Shown: positions 16,807-26,569, counted from the first letter of the stretch. The stretch is 64,000 bases of DNA from Bacillus sp. ISL-45 (GCF_018613195.1 NZ_JAGGQQ010000004.1:211375-275374); one strand, 5' to 3'. Made by a program: numbers and translations. The notes: a model not told the origin generated them from the sequence alone.

Positions 16807-18021
16807 CTATCGTTTTAGGTTAATCAATTCTTGAAGAATTTCATCCGAGGTTGTAATAATTCTAGTATTTGCCTGGAAACCACGCTGAGCCGTGATCATT
16901 TCGGTAAACTCCTCAGAAAGGTCTACATTGGACATCTCAAGCGCACCTGCCGCAATGGATCCTCTTCCTTCACCAGGGACATTGATATTGGGTGTACCCG
17001 AGTTGACTGATTCCTGGAATGTGTTATTCCCTATCTTGGAAAGCCCTGATGGATTACTGAATTTAGCGAGTGCCAATTGGCCAAGCGTAAGGACTAATCC
17101 GTTTGAAAAGACACCATTTATCTCACCAGTTGAGCCAATGTTAAAGCTTTCGAGCGCGCCCTGGGTATTACCGTCAGGGTAGGCGTTTGCGTCCATGCTG
17201 CCTCCGTCGGCAGTTAAGTCTTCAATTGGTAAAGCAACATTAAATGGTACCGGTGTACCTGACCCATTATTAAGTTGCAAAGTAATATTTTGTGGTGTAT
17301 TTGTCGGTATCTGGATGTTGACCGTCGTAATATTTGGATTTGGCTGGGTGGGATCAGCTACCGGGATGGATTTATCCACAAAAGATACAGTCCAGTTACC
17401 ATTTGCTGCTCCAGTTGCACCATTCGGCTTGATCGTCATATCAATTACATGTTCTATCCCGTTTCCATCTACAACTTTTAATTGCTGAAGCAATTCAGAA
17501 GAGCCCTTTGCATCTTTCGGAAGATTTCCTTTCATCACTAATTGGTTCGTCTGTTTTGCTGGCAATAGAGAATTAACGTTAACAGTAATGTCCTCAAGAA
17601 TTCCATTATTGAGTGATTGCACCTTCAATCCCTCACCAGTAACGAGTGTCCCGTTATCATCCAAATAGAAGTTTCCGGCACGGGTATACATTTGGGATTG
17701 CCCTTGTTTTACAACGAAGTAGCCATCTCCTGAAATGGCGAGGTCAAGAGCGCGTCCTGTTGTCTGCAGGCTTGATTGTGTATCGATCAAGTCAATGCTG
17801 GCGATTGTGGAACCTAAACCTACCTGCATCGGATTTTTGCCGCCCTTATTCTCTGTAGCAGCACTAGCACCGGAAATGGTTTGATTCATTGTGTCCTTAA
17901 AAGTAACACGGCCCTTTTTGAAACCGTAGGTATTTACATTGGCAATATTGTTGCCGATTACGTCGAGTTTTGTTTGGAAGTTTTTCATTCCACTGATTCC
18001 TGAGTACATTGAACGAAGCAT
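16807..18021 (-). CDS. flgE: Flagellar hook protein FlgE
   Basis: The hook subunit is recognised by the N-terminal D0 segment (MLRSMYSGISGMKNFQTKLDVIGNNIANVNTYGFKK) and the C-terminal D0 (MSNVDLSEEFTEMITAQRGFQANTRIITTSDEILQELINLKR). The central part has the FlgE D2-like region with GDGYFVVKQG. It has 404 aa, much longer than the 264-aa B. subtilis FlgE; the excess lies between residues about 130 and 330. It follows flgD and the TIGR02530-type gene in the hook-cap order. Confidence 0.94.
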   Translation of the reverse strand: MLRSMYSGISGMKNFQTKLDVIGNNIANVNTYGFKKGRVTFKDTMNQTISGASAATENKGGKNPMQVGLGSTIASIDLIDTQSSLQTTGRALDLAISGDGYFVVKQGQSQMYTRAGNFYLDDNGTLVTGEGLKVQSLNNGILEDITVNVNSLLPAKQTNQLVMKGNLPKDAKGSSELLQQLKVVDGNGIEHVIDMTIKPNGATGAANGNWTVSFVDKSIPVADPTQPNPNITTVNIQIPTNTPQNITLQLNNGSGTPVPFNVALPIEDLTADGGSMDANAYPDGNTQGALESFNIGSTGEINGVFSNGLVLTLGQLALAKFSNPSGLSKIGNNTFQESVNSGTPNINVPGEGRGSIAAGALEMSNVDLSEEFTEMITAQRGFQANTRIITTSDEILQELINLKR

Positions 18022-18101
18022 TATTTAAAACTCCTTTCGATTTGGGGGCTGCTTCAATCGGTCCACAGCCCAGGCCTCCGTAAAGGTCCAGCCTATTTAT
18101 T

Positions 18102-18491
18102 TTAATTTTCCATGACGATCGTTCCATTTATATTGGTGAATATTTGTTCTGCTGCTTCCTGCCTGCCCATAGCTGTAATGACCGTGTTGTTTTTCGCGCT
18201 GACAATCAGCGCCGCGTCTTTCAGCAGAACAAGTGAATCACTCACGCCTTTGGCTTTAGCCTGACTAACTTTTTCCTCAATCCTGTTCCAGCGCTCCTGG
18301 GATATGTTAATTCCTCGCTGCTCCAAACGTTCAGTTGCATGCTTGCTTATGGTCAGTCCATTCTTTGATTCGATGGCACTCTGCAATTGCAAGGAAAAAG
18401 GTGTTTGTGTTAACTTGTTAGCATTCGCTGGTTTTTGGTGATTCCTGTTAACAGGCAGTGAATGAATTGGACGGAATTGCGTTTTATCCAT
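18102..18491 (-). CDS. TIGR02530-type flagellar operon protein
   Basis: This 129-aa soluble protein lies between flgD and flgE. The C-terminal two thirds (HATERLEQRGINISQERW...KNNTVITAMGR) match what I know of the flagellar operon family TIGR02530, found at this place in many Firmicutes and without a firm function. The N-terminal 40 residues are Asn/Gln-rich. Its position next to the hook cap and hook genes suggests a hook-assembly role, but this is inference. Confidence 0.85.
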   Translation of the reverse strand: MDKTQFRPIHSLPVNRNHQKPANANKLTQTPFSLQLQSAIESKNGLTISKHATERLEQRGINISQERWNRIEEKVSQAKAKGVSDSLVLLKDAALIVSAKNNTVITAMGRQEAAEQIFTNINGTIVMEN

Positions 18492-18508
18492 TACATCACT
18501 TCCTTATG

Positions 18509-19138
18509 TTATTGAATTTTTGTAATCTGTGAAGAAATGATGCTTGTGTTTTTCTCATCATCCAGCAAATAAGATGTCTTTCCATTTTTAAATGAAACAG
18601 ACAGGACATTAGCAGATTTCTCTTGGTTATTTTCATCAAGATAGGTAATGGTCTTTCCAATCAACATGCTCGCCTGCAGCATATGATTTTCGCTTGATAA
18701 CTCATTGATCTGCGAAATATTCGCTGGTTCCAGCGTCGTGCCGTCCTCAAGTACAAAAGAAACGGTATCTTCCTTGAACTGGACCGAGGCAACCTTTCCA
18801 TTCCCTTGTTTAACGGTTTCCTCACCATTTGCACTTTCAATCCTGTGCCAGGTAATATCCTTGCCCACAAACTGGCTATAGGAAATCATTTTGTTTTGCT
18901 GTTCAGCCTGCACAAAACGGTCGATTGATTTTCCCATATTCGTGATTTGCTCAAGTGTCGAAAATGTTGCCATTTGTGCTATGAAATCTTTATCCTGCAT
19001 CGGATTCAAAGGATCCTGATTCTGCAGCTGGGTCATCAGGATTTTCAAAAAATCATCTTTCCCGAGAATATCTGAACCAGCTTTCCTGTCCTTTTGAAGA
19101 TTGGACAGTAGATAAGTAGAATTGATTGTATTCACCAT
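18509..19138 (-). CDS. flgD: Flagellar hook assembly scaffold protein FlgD
   Basis: FlgD forms the cap on which hook subunits polymerise. The N-terminal signature GKDDFLKILMTQLQNQDPLNPMQDKDFIAQMATFSTLEQ is unmistakable. At 209 aa it is longer than B. subtilis FlgD (about 140 aa), carrying a C-terminal extension with two SYLL/TVSFVL beta repeats (VASVQFKEDTVSFVLEDG, ANVLSVSFKNGKTSYLLDD). It follows fliK, which determines hook length. Confidence 0.95.
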   Translation of the reverse strand: MVNTINSTYLLSNLQKDRKAGSDILGKDDFLKILMTQLQNQDPLNPMQDKDFIAQMATFSTLEQITNMGKSIDRFVQAEQQNKMISYSQFVGKDITWHRIESANGEETVKQGNGKVASVQFKEDTVSFVLEDGTTLEPANISQINELSSENHMLQASMLIGKTITYLDENNQEKSANVLSVSFKNGKTSYLLDDEKNTSIISSQITKIQ

Positions 19139-19148
19139 TGTCTATCTC

Positions 19149-20387
19149 CTAAGCTTCAGTATTTAGCAGTGCCTCTTCAAAAGAGAGATTAAAATCCCCC
19201 TTTTCGTCTTTCTTTTCTTGCTGCCCTCTGTCTGAATGTCTTTCCTGCTGCTCGGAATCCTTGTTTAGGAATCGTTCTTGCTGAGCCTGCTGCTGAGTCA
19301 CTTCAATCCTGTCAACCGAAAGGTTCTGTGCAGCAAAAGCTTGTTTCAATCCATTGATTTGCGATTCGAGCGTTTCCTTTGCTGTACCAGAGGTGGTTAT
19401 GATTCTTGCCATCATCGTTTGGTCCCTCTGGAAAAGTTCAATCCGAATGCTGCCCAGGTGCTCAGGGAATAACTTAATGAATAATTTTTGTGTTCCACCA
19501 CTATTCATAAAATGCGATTTTGAAAGGATCGATTCAAACTGCTTCATTAATTGATCAGCTGAAACTGGCCTTTCTGGGCTGTTCATCGTTAACACCAGCT
19601 GTTCAGCCTTGGTCATTTGCGGCAGGAAACCAAGTGTTCCTGTTGGACCGTCCGTCTTTAAAACTGAGCTATGGTCAACTAAACTATTACCCTCCGAAAA
19701 GATTTTTTTCGAACCAAGGTTTAGGTCGCCAGCTAACTGGGTAAATCGTTTTTGTAAATAATCGGTAGTTGAATTGGTGTTATTTGTTCCCAAAAGGTTC
19801 TTTAATGCTTCACCGAGACTTTTCAAAGATTCCTTTATAGAATCAGAGTTTTTAAAACCTTGACCATCAGCATATCTGGACATTAATTCATATAGCTTCA
19901 GTGCCTTTAAGGCTTGTACATCACTTTGGTCTAACTTCACCAATAGTTCATCAGCAGGCTGATTGGCAATCCCTGTTAATAACACCGCTATGGAAGCCAG
20001 CAGCTCTTCATCAGAGGCATTCGCCAATTTCTCTCCATCAGCACCGGACCACTTTTGGATAAAAAGTTTTAATTCTTCATTATTGATCCCAAGTTGTGAC
20101 AGCGCCTTGTTTAATAGACTTCCAGAATCTGAATTCAGCATATCCAGAAGCTTCATCCCATCTTCTCGCTCTAAAAGGTCCGATACGTTAATTAGTTCTG
20201 CCAGCGAACTTAGTTTCCCGAGCTTTTCTCCATCTTTATCTGCTCCAGTTGCTGCGGCTGGATTAGTTTTCCCTGATAAAACTGTTGACATTAACCCGGC
20301 AAAAGTTCCTCCCGTTTCTCTTTTTTCTGCCACATTCTGCTTTCCCGACGGGATGGCATTAAAGGATCCCAGTCCTCCAATTTCCAT
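19149..20387 (-). CDS. fliK: Flagellar hook-length control protein FliK
   Basis: FliK is the secreted molecular ruler that triggers the FlhB specificity switch. The long low-complexity N-terminal region is followed near residue 300 by the conserved hook-length domain (KLFIKLFPEHLGSIRIELFQRDQTMMARI) and a Gln/Glu-rich tail. The ATG at 20387 is seven bases after AGGAGGTG; the GTG that opens the frame lies within the ribosome-binding site and is rejected. It has 412 aa. A second protein with a related C-terminal domain lies at 40017-41873. Confidence 0.92.
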   Translation of the reverse strand: MEIGGLGSFNAIPSGKQNVAEKRETGGTFAGLMSTVLSGKTNPAAATGADKDGEKLGKLSSLAELINVSDLLEREDGMKLLDMLNSDSGSLLNKALSQLGINNEELKLFIQKWSGADGEKLANASDEELLASIAVLLTGIANQPADELLVKLDQSDVQALKALKLYELMSRYADGQGFKNSDSIKESLKSLGEALKNLLGTNNTNSTTDYLQKRFTQLAGDLNLGSKKIFSEGNSLVDHSSVLKTDGPTGTLGFLPQMTKAEQLVLTMNSPERPVSADQLMKQFESILSKSHFMNSGGTQKLFIKLFPEHLGSIRIELFQRDQTMMARIITTSGTAKETLESQINGLKQAFAAQNLSVDRIEVTQQQAQQERFLNKDSEQQERHSDRGQQEKKDEKGDFNLSFEEALLNTEA

Positions 20388-20421
20388 TTTTTTCACCTCC
20401 TCTCAAGTTTCGTGGAATTAA

Positions 20422-21021
20422 CTAATTTCCGTTCGTTTCATTCGTCAGTAATTCTGTATACTTAGCTGCTTCTTCGGCTGGGAGTTTTTCCATAATGGCA
20501 GCTAGTGATTCCGGCTTGATATTTGTCAGAATCTTAACTGCTTCGTCCGTGTCCATATTGGAGATAATCGGTGCCGCACTCTTTGCTGACATCGTTTCAT
20601 ACGTTTTGACGATTTCCCGGAATGCTCGCTTGTTTTCTTCCTGGATCGCAGTCAATTCCTCTATTTGTGCCTGTAGCTGTGCTTTTTCCAGTTCCATACG
20701 TTTCAGCTGTGTATCCTTGCTGTCGATTTTCGACTCCAGTTGTTCCATTTTTGCTTCCCGGTCTTTAATTTCCGCTTCAAGGCTGATGATATTCTTTTCA
20801 AATTCCTCGGTGGACGGCTGGTTCTCTTCACTCACATACTGAGAAATGAATGGTACTTTTCCGCCAATGTCCTTCGCAGTTTCAAAAATATTGATCCCCA
20901 GTATCGAAAGAGCAACCAGAGCAATAACAACTGCAAACATGCTTGGGATGGCAACCACCATCAAAAACCAATGGAACTTATTTTCTTCCTGACTTTCCTT
21001 TTCCTCCACTTTCTGCGCCAT
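20422..21021 (-). CDS. ylxF: MotE/YlxF-type membrane protein of the fla/che operon
   Basis: An N-terminal membrane helix (FLMVVAIPSMFAVVIALVALSIL) is followed by a long coiled coil (residues about 75-135, NIISLEAEIKDREAKMEQLE onward) and a C-terminal MgtE-N-like domain (AAPIISNMDTDEAVKILTNIKPESLAAIMEKL). This layout matches B. subtilis YlxF and rhizobial MotE. It lies between fliJ and fliK. A role in motor or export-gate function is likely but unproven in Bacillus. Confidence 0.88.
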   Translation of the reverse strand: MAQKVEEKESQEENKFHWFLMVVAIPSMFAVVIALVALSILGINIFETAKDIGGKVPFISQYVSEENQPSTEEFEKNIISLEAEIKDREAKMEQLESKIDSKDTQLKRMELEKAQLQAQIEELTAIQEENKRAFREIVKTYETMSAKSAAPIISNMDTDEAVKILTNIKPESLAAIMEKLPAEEAAKYTELLTNETNGN

Positions 21022-21025
21022 TCGA

Positions 21026-21472
21026 TCACCTAATTTCCCGGTTCATGTATTGCTGAATCGAGACTTCGTCCATCATCCTGCTCTCTGCATATTTTTCAGC
21101 TGCAAGAAATTGAAGATGGTCTTTCTCTTTGATTTTTTCGTACTTTTTTACTTCTTGATTTTTTTCCATCAGCTTCACTTGTTGATAGTTCATGATATTT
21201 CTAGCGTTCATCACGACTTTTTGATAGTGAGCAATCGATTTTTCCAGATTTCCGATAAATTGTTGATGGTGTCGTATTTCCTGGACTGGCAAACCATCCA
21301 GCAGCCGGTCTGATTGGAAACACTCAATGTCCTCTTTTTTCTTCAGCAGATGATAGAGTCGGTCAGCAGCCTCTTCGAATTTTTTGACTGAATCCTGGTA
21401 AACGACTTGAGCTTCGTCCACTTCTCTCGTTTTGAGTGAAAGGATCTTATCAAACTTGAATTGATATCTCAT
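21026..21472 (-). CDS. fliJ: Flagellar export chaperone FliJ
   Basis: FliJ is the central stalk of the FliI ATPase ring and escorts chaperones. The protein is almost wholly coiled coil, as expected, beginning MRYQFKFDKILSLKTREVDEAQ. It has 148 aa (B. subtilis 147). It follows fliI with seven bases between them. Confidence 0.94.
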   Translation of the reverse strand: MRYQFKFDKILSLKTREVDEAQVVYQDSVKKFEEAADRLYHLLKKKEDIECFQSDRLLDGLPVQEIRHHQQFIGNLEKSIAHYQKVVMNARNIMNYQQVKLMEKNQEVKKYEKIKEKDHLQFLAAEKYAESRMMDEVSIQQYMNREIR

Positions 21473-21479
21473 TGAACCA

Positions 21480-22796
21480 TCAACCTTTCCTTACCAGTTG
21501 CAATAGAGCCTGGACACTCTCATTTATTGAAACTTTTTCATTGGTTCCTTGTTTTAAGAAATTAAGGATTTGTGGATATCTCATAATTGCTTCGTCTATT
21601 TCCACAGATGTGCCTTTTTTATATGCGCCGATATTAATCAGATCCTCAGCATTGATATAGGTACTTAATAATTCCCTCAATCTTTCTGCTGCTTTGACAT
21701 GGTCATCGGAGACAATATTATTCATGATTCGGCTTATGCTTTTTAACACGTTCACTGCCGGGTATTGGCCTTTATTGGCTAAGTCCCTGTCCAATACAAA
21801 GTGGCCATCAAGAATTCCCCGCACCGTGTCGGCGATCGGCTCATTCATGTCATCACCATCTACAAGCACAGTATAAAAGCCTGTTATTGATCCAAATTCA
21901 TTTGTCCCTGTCCTTTCGAGGAGCCTCGAAAGGATGGCGAAGACGGAAGGAGTATAGCCTTTCGTGGTAGGTGGTTCGCCAACTGCCAGTCCTACTTCCC
22001 GCTGGGCCATCGCTACCCGTGTAACAGAATCCATCATCAGCATGACATTCAAACCTTTGTCGCGAAAATACTCTGCGATGGCTGTTGCCGTATAGGCACC
22101 TTTAATCCGCATCAATGCAGGCTGGTCAGAAGTTGCGACAACCACAATTGAACGTTTTAACCCTTCCGGCCCCAAATCACGTTCTATGAATTCCCTGACT
22201 TCCCGTCCACGCTCACCAATAAGTCCAATAACATTCAGGTCTGCGTTAGTATTTCTCGCAATCATTCCCAGCAACGTACTCTTCCCGACACCACTTCCGG
22301 CAAAGATCCCAACACGCTGGCCGCTGCCGACTGTGAGCAGGCTGTCAATCATCCGGACTCCAACTTCGATTGGTTCTGAGATTGGCGGCCTGCTCAAAGG
22401 GTTGGGCGGATCTTGTTCTGTTGGAACGGATGCCAATCCTTTTGGCAGGCTTGATTGGTCGAGCGGAACCCCCAGAGAATCCACTACTTTCCCGATCAAA
22501 CCAGGCCCAGCTTTGATTTCAAGCGGTTTCATTGTCGTTTCAACCAGACTTCCAGGTGATATATCATGAATGGATGTATACGGCATCAAAATGACATTTT
22601 CATCTTGAAAGCCGACAACCTCAGCCTGTATTTTCCGCTTTTTCTTAGTGCCAACATGGATAAAGCACACATCACCTATTGAACTTTCAGGACCCTGGGA
22701 TTCAATCATCAAGCCGATAACTCTTTTTACACGTCCGTAACGTTTAAAACTATCCACAAAGTCGACATGTTCCAATAAATCCTCGGCCTTCATCAT
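21480..22796 (-). CDS. fliI: Flagellum-specific export ATPase FliI
   Basis: FliI is a hexameric F1-type ATPase that energises substrate unfolding at the export gate. Walker A is GIFAGSGVGKSTLLG near residue 165, with GERGREVREF, Walker B LMMDSVTRVAMAQRE and the family segment PPTTKGYTPSVFA downstream. It has 438 aa (B. subtilis 440). Its start ATG overlaps the fliH stop. Confidence 0.98.
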   Translation of the reverse strand: MMKAEDLLEHVDFVDSFKRYGRVKRVIGLMIESQGPESSIGDVCFIHVGTKKKRKIQAEVVGFQDENVILMPYTSIHDISPGSLVETTMKPLEIKAGPGLIGKVVDSLGVPLDQSSLPKGLASVPTEQDPPNPLSRPPISEPIEVGVRMIDSLLTVGSGQRVGIFAGSGVGKSTLLGMIARNTNADLNVIGLIGERGREVREFIERDLGPEGLKRSIVVVATSDQPALMRIKGAYTATAIAEYFRDKGLNVMLMMDSVTRVAMAQREVGLAVGEPPTTKGYTPSVFAILSRLLERTGTNEFGSITGFYTVLVDGDDMNEPIADTVRGILDGHFVLDRDLANKGQYPAVNVLKSISRIMNNIVSDDHVKAAERLRELLSTYINAEDLINIGAYKKGTSVEIDEAIMRYPQILNFLKQGTNEKVSINESVQALLQLVRKG

Positions 22797-23563
22797 TGTT
22801 CACTCTCCAGCATTTCAAACAGCTTAATTTTGATTTCCTCCAATTGGCTGTCTACACTTGCGTCAATCCTGCCATTTTCTGATTCTATGATGCACGAAGT
22901 CTCCTCAAGCTCATCATCCGGGTAGATATAAAAATCAATATCCTTTGGAAAGATGGCAATCAGTTCTTCTTTTTGAGAAAGCAGGTCCTGGTAATGTTTT
23001 GGATGTACATGCAACTGAATATCCTTATAATCTCTGGAATTTTTTAATGCTCTTTTTACCAGGGTAAGGAAACCTTCAGCTGCTGCTAGTTTTTCACCAA
23101 GTATCTTCCCTGCAATTTTCACTCCGAGATCAAGAATGACCTTTTCTGCTGATTCAATATGATTCTGGTAATCCCGTTTCGCCGCTTCAACTGTTTCCTG
23201 AGCAAACAGGATTGTTTGACGATATTCTGCATAACCCTGGTTTTTGCCTTCTTGATAGCCTTGCTCAAAACCAAGCTGCCTGGATTCTTCGGCTAAGAGG
23301 GAACTTTGCTGCTCCCATTCTTGCTTCTCCAGGTAGATTTGCTGACGGATCTGCTCTGCTTCTTCAATGGCCCTGGACACAATGTTATCTGCTGCTGCTG
23401 CCGCATTATCCAGGATCCTCCTTCTTTCATCTTCTGTATGAGTGAATACCTGTGGATCCTCATGTTGATTTGATGCTTCCAACATCCGGATGGAAATGAC
23501 CTTTTTTTCTGCAGGCAAGGTACTGGTGTATTGAGATTTGATGAGCCTAGACAATAATATCAT
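22793..23563 (-). CDS. fliH: Flagellar assembly protein FliH
   Basis: FliH is the peripheral stalk and negative regulator of FliI. The glutamate/glutamine-rich coiled coil (residues about 40-110, with the GFEQGYQEGKNQGYAEYRQ motif) precedes a C-terminal domain similar to the F1 delta subunit. The frame opens further upstream inside fliG. ATG 23563 (MILLSRLIKSQ) abuts the GGGGGAG site, so the TTG at 23554, nine bases from it, is an equally plausible start. Confidence 0.9.
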   Translation of the reverse strand: MILLSRLIKSQYTSTLPAEKKVISIRMLEASNQHEDPQVFTHTEDERRRILDNAAAAADNIVSRAIEEAEQIRQQIYLEKQEWEQQSSLLAEESRQLGFEQGYQEGKNQGYAEYRQTILFAQETVEAAKRDYQNHIESAEKVILDLGVKIAGKILGEKLAAAEGFLTLVKRALKNSRDYKDIQLHVHPKHYQDLLSQKEELIAIFPKDIDFYIYPDDELEETSCIIESENGRIDASVDSQLEEIKIKLFEMLESEQ

Positions 23564-24563
23564 CTCCCCCGCCACGGGCAATGACGATTTCACCGGCTTC
23601 TTCCAGACGTCGAATAATTGCTACAATCCTGGACTGGGCTTCTTCGACATCCCGCAGTCTTACAGGACCCATGAATTCCATTTCATCCTGGAAGGTTTCA
23701 ACCATCCGCTTAGACATATTTTTAAAGACAATTTCTTTCACTTCATCACTTGATACTTTAAGAGCAAGCATGAGATCTTCATTTTCACAGTCTCTGATAA
23801 CACGCTGGATTGCCCGGTTATCAAGTGTGACAATATCTTCGAACACGAACATCCGCTTCTTGATTTCCTCTGCAAGCTCTGGATCCTGGATTTCCAGGGC
23901 ATCAAGAATCGTCCGCTCGGTTGCACGGTCCACTCCATTCAATACATCAACAACAGCCTCAATACCGCCAGTTTGCGTATAGTCCTGAGTAACAGTTGCA
24001 GAGAGCTTCCTTTCAAGAATCTGCTCCACTTCATTGATGATTTCTGGTGATGTGCTGTCCATCACGGCTATGCGCCTGGCGATATCAGCCTGGACATCCT
24101 GTGGCAGTTCAGATAAAATCTGGCCTGCTTGTGCCGAGTCTAAATAAGAAAGTATAAGAGCAATTGTTTGCGGATGCTCATTTTGAATGAAATTGAGAAT
24201 TTGTCCGGCATCCGCTTTTCGCGCAAAATCAAATGGCCTCACTTGCAGTGATGAGGTCAATCTATTGATGATCACTGCGGCCTGATCAGTTCCCAGTGCT
24301 TTTTCCAATACCGTTTTAGCGTAGCCAATTCCACCTTGTGTGATATAATCCTGTGCCAGCGCGATACTGTGGAACTCTTCCAGAATTTCTTCCTTTGCCA
24401 TCGAGTCAACCTTCTTCACACCAGAGATTTCAAGTGTAAGTTTCTCGATTTCTTCTTCACTTAAATGCTTATAAACTGAAGCCGAAACATCTGGCCCTAG
24501 CGAGATCAGGAGGATTGCAGCCTTCTGTTTTCCTGTTAATTCTTTTTGGTCTTTCCTCACCAT
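23547..24563 (-). CDS. fliG: Flagellar motor switch protein FliG
   Basis: FliG is the C-ring subunit that contacts FliF and the stators. The N-terminal FliF-binding domain (LTGKQKAAILLISLGPDVSASVYKHL), the middle domain with the EHPQTIALILSYL motif, and the C-terminal torque-generating helix with charged residues (LDNRAIQRVIRDCENEDLMLALK) are all present. It has 338 aa, identical in length to B. subtilis FliG. Confidence 0.98.
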   Translation of the reverse strand: MVRKDQKELTGKQKAAILLISLGPDVSASVYKHLSEEEIEKLTLEISGVKKVDSMAKEEILEEFHSIALAQDYITQGGIGYAKTVLEKALGTDQAAVIINRLTSSLQVRPFDFARKADAGQILNFIQNEHPQTIALILSYLDSAQAGQILSELPQDVQADIARRIAVMDSTSPEIINEVEQILERKLSATVTQDYTQTGGIEAVVDVLNGVDRATERTILDALEIQDPELAEEIKKRMFVFEDIVTLDNRAIQRVIRDCENEDLMLALKVSSDEVKEIVFKNMSKRMVETFQDEMEFMGPVRLRDVEEAQSRIVAIIRRLEEAGEIVIARGGGDDIIV

Positions 24564-24574
24564 TGGTCCTCCTC

Positions 24575-26170
24575 CTAATCCTCAGAAATCCATGTTCGCA
24601 ATAATTTCGCGAAATCCTCTGGCTTTTCTTTCGCCATTTTTTCCAGCTGCTTTTTCTTCATTGTCCCCTCTGTCTCAAATTCCTTGTTCACATCAGGAAC
24701 ACGGATTTGCTCATACTTTTCTTCCATTACATATTCTTCTTCTTCAACTGCATTCTTCCTGGATCTCATGAATAGAAGCAGCAGGATTACGATTGCGGCG
24801 AGCAACAAACCTCCTACAAGATATATCCACCAAGGCAGTTTTTCTACAACGTTATTCTCGAATGTAACCTTTCCATTGAACGGCTGCACAGATACAACGA
24901 CCTTGTCTTCTATTAACTCATCGGTCAGCTCCGTTCCAAGAGCATCCTTATCAATCGTTGTCCTGACAATCGTGCCAAGGATTCTTGTAATATCTTCGAC
25001 TCTTTCCTGCGGCAGTGAACTTTCGTCATCCGGTGTCGGCGGTTCTACCATGACTTGGATGCCGAGGTCTCTCACCTTGTATGGGCTTTCGGTAATTTCC
25101 TTGCGGATCCGGCTGACTTCATTATTTATTGTTTCTTCGACTCTTTCATAATCGCCATTACCATTTGCACCCTCCAAGTATTGGGATCCGGTCGTTTCAC
25201 CGGGATTGCCTCCCTCAGGAATCCCACCGGCCTGGTCGGCGTTCCCTGTGAAAGTTTCAGTAATCCGCTGGGCGCTGATTGCGATTCCTTCCATATTTTC
25301 TTGATCAACAGGCTCTACGATGTTTTCTTCTCTGTTTTCCTGGGTAAAGTCTATATCGGCAGTTACTGAAACGACTACCTTGTCGTGACCCATAAGGGTT
25401 CCCAGCATATTTTGCACTTGTCTTTGGACATCTCTTTCAATCTGCTGTTTAATCTGATGCTGGGACGCAAAAGATGCCCCACTGGAATTATTTTCATTTT
25501 TTAGATCAAAGTACTCAAAAAACTGATTCATGATGACGATATTATCTGTAGGAAGGTTCGGTACACTTTTAGCCACTAAGTGATACAGTGCGCTTATTTG
25601 GTCTTCCTTGAATTGATAGCCTGGGCTTGTATTTAGTACGATGGAAGCCGATGCAGGCTGCTCATTATCGCTAACAAAAATCCCTTTTTCAGGAAGGTTA
25701 ATCATTACCTTAGCATCGTTTACTCCATCGATCCCCTTCATCAAATTCGCCAATTCAGTCTGCATTGCTTCAAGCTTCAGAACAAAGAACTCATTGTCTG
25801 TCATACCCATTCCAGCATTTTGGCTAAAAAAGGTATAATCGATGCTGCCCGACTTAGGAATCCCTTCAGCCGCAAGCTCGACTTTTAAGCTGTCAACTGA
25901 CTCTGCCGGTACCAGGATCGTTTTCCCGCCATCGGCAATCTCGGATGGTATGCCTCTGGCATCAAGGCTCTCTTTGATGCTCCCTGTCTCAGCAGGTGAC
26001 AGATTGCTGTAAAGTGGCTCAAGAGATGTCCTGGTAGTGAAATAAGCTGTAAGGACGGCAACTATTAGAACAAAGAAAATAGACGCACCAAGACCGATTT
26101 TTTGCTTTCTGGTGCGCCCTTGCCAGAAATCCTTCATTGTATGTATATACTTTTGAACGGTTTCTTTCAT
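24575..26170 (-). CDS. fliF: Flagellar MS-ring protein FliF
   Basis: FliF builds the membrane ring on which the basal body assembles. Two membrane helices are visible (IFFVLIVAVLTAYFTT near the start and WWIYLVGGLLLAAIVILLLLF near residue 445). They flank the periplasmic ring-building motifs (SLEPLYSNLSPAETGSIKESL; GVNDAKVMINLPE). The C-terminal FliG-binding tail ends LEKMAKEKPEDFAKLLRTWISED. It has 531 aa against about 536 in B. subtilis. Confidence 0.98.
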   Translation of the reverse strand: MKETVQKYIHTMKDFWQGRTRKQKIGLGASIFFVLIVAVLTAYFTTRTSLEPLYSNLSPAETGSIKESLDARGIPSEIADGGKTILVPAESVDSLKVELAAEGIPKSGSIDYTFFSQNAGMGMTDNEFFVLKLEAMQTELANLMKGIDGVNDAKVMINLPEKGIFVSDNEQPASASIVLNTSPGYQFKEDQISALYHLVAKSVPNLPTDNIVIMNQFFEYFDLKNENNSSGASFASQHQIKQQIERDVQRQVQNMLGTLMGHDKVVVSVTADIDFTQENREENIVEPVDQENMEGIAISAQRITETFTGNADQAGGIPEGGNPGETTGSQYLEGANGNGDYERVEETINNEVSRIRKEITESPYKVRDLGIQVMVEPPTPDDESSLPQERVEDITRILGTIVRTTIDKDALGTELTDELIEDKVVVSVQPFNGKVTFENNVVEKLPWWIYLVGGLLLAAIVILLLLFMRSRKNAVEEEEYVMEEKYEQIRVPDVNKEFETEGTMKKKQLEKMAKEKPEDFAKLLRTWISED

Positions 26171-26245
26171 TTCAATCCCCCGGTTATTAAGTCTCTTCTT
26201 TTTATACAGCTAATAACCGATCTAATCTTAGTTTTTAGCTAATTA

Positions 26246-26557
26246 TTAAACTTGCATTCTCATCATTTCCTGATATGCTTCAACCACTTTATTCCTGACT
26301 TCCATTGTAGCCTGCAGTGTAATGCTCGCCTTTTGGCTTGCAATCATTACCTGATGAAGGTCAACATTTTCCCCACGAGCCAATTTATTTGTCATCGCAT
26401 CTGACTGAAGCTGTGTGTTATTTAAATTTTCAACAGACTTCTTAAGTACGGACGAAAAACTTTTTTGTGCTTCGTATGGTGTAGGTGTGGGAGTAGACAC
26501 TTTTGTTTGAAATGGTTGGACCATTTGGCTGACAGAATTAATCCCAGCTGAGTTCAT
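26246..26557 (-). CDS. fliE: Flagellar hook-basal body protein FliE
   Basis: FliE joins the MS ring to the rod. The C-terminal half is typical: NKLARGENVDLHQVMIASQKASITLQATMEVRNKVVEAYQEMMRMQV. It has 103 aa (B. subtilis 106). An AAGGAG site lies before the ATG. It lies between flgC and fliF. Confidence 0.96.
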   Translation of the reverse strand: MNSAGINSVSQMVQPFQTKVSTPTPTPYEAQKSFSSVLKKSVENLNNTQLQSDAMTNKLARGENVDLHQVMIASQKASITLQATMEVRNKVVEAYQEMMRMQV

Positions 26558-26569
26558 TTAGTTATCTCC

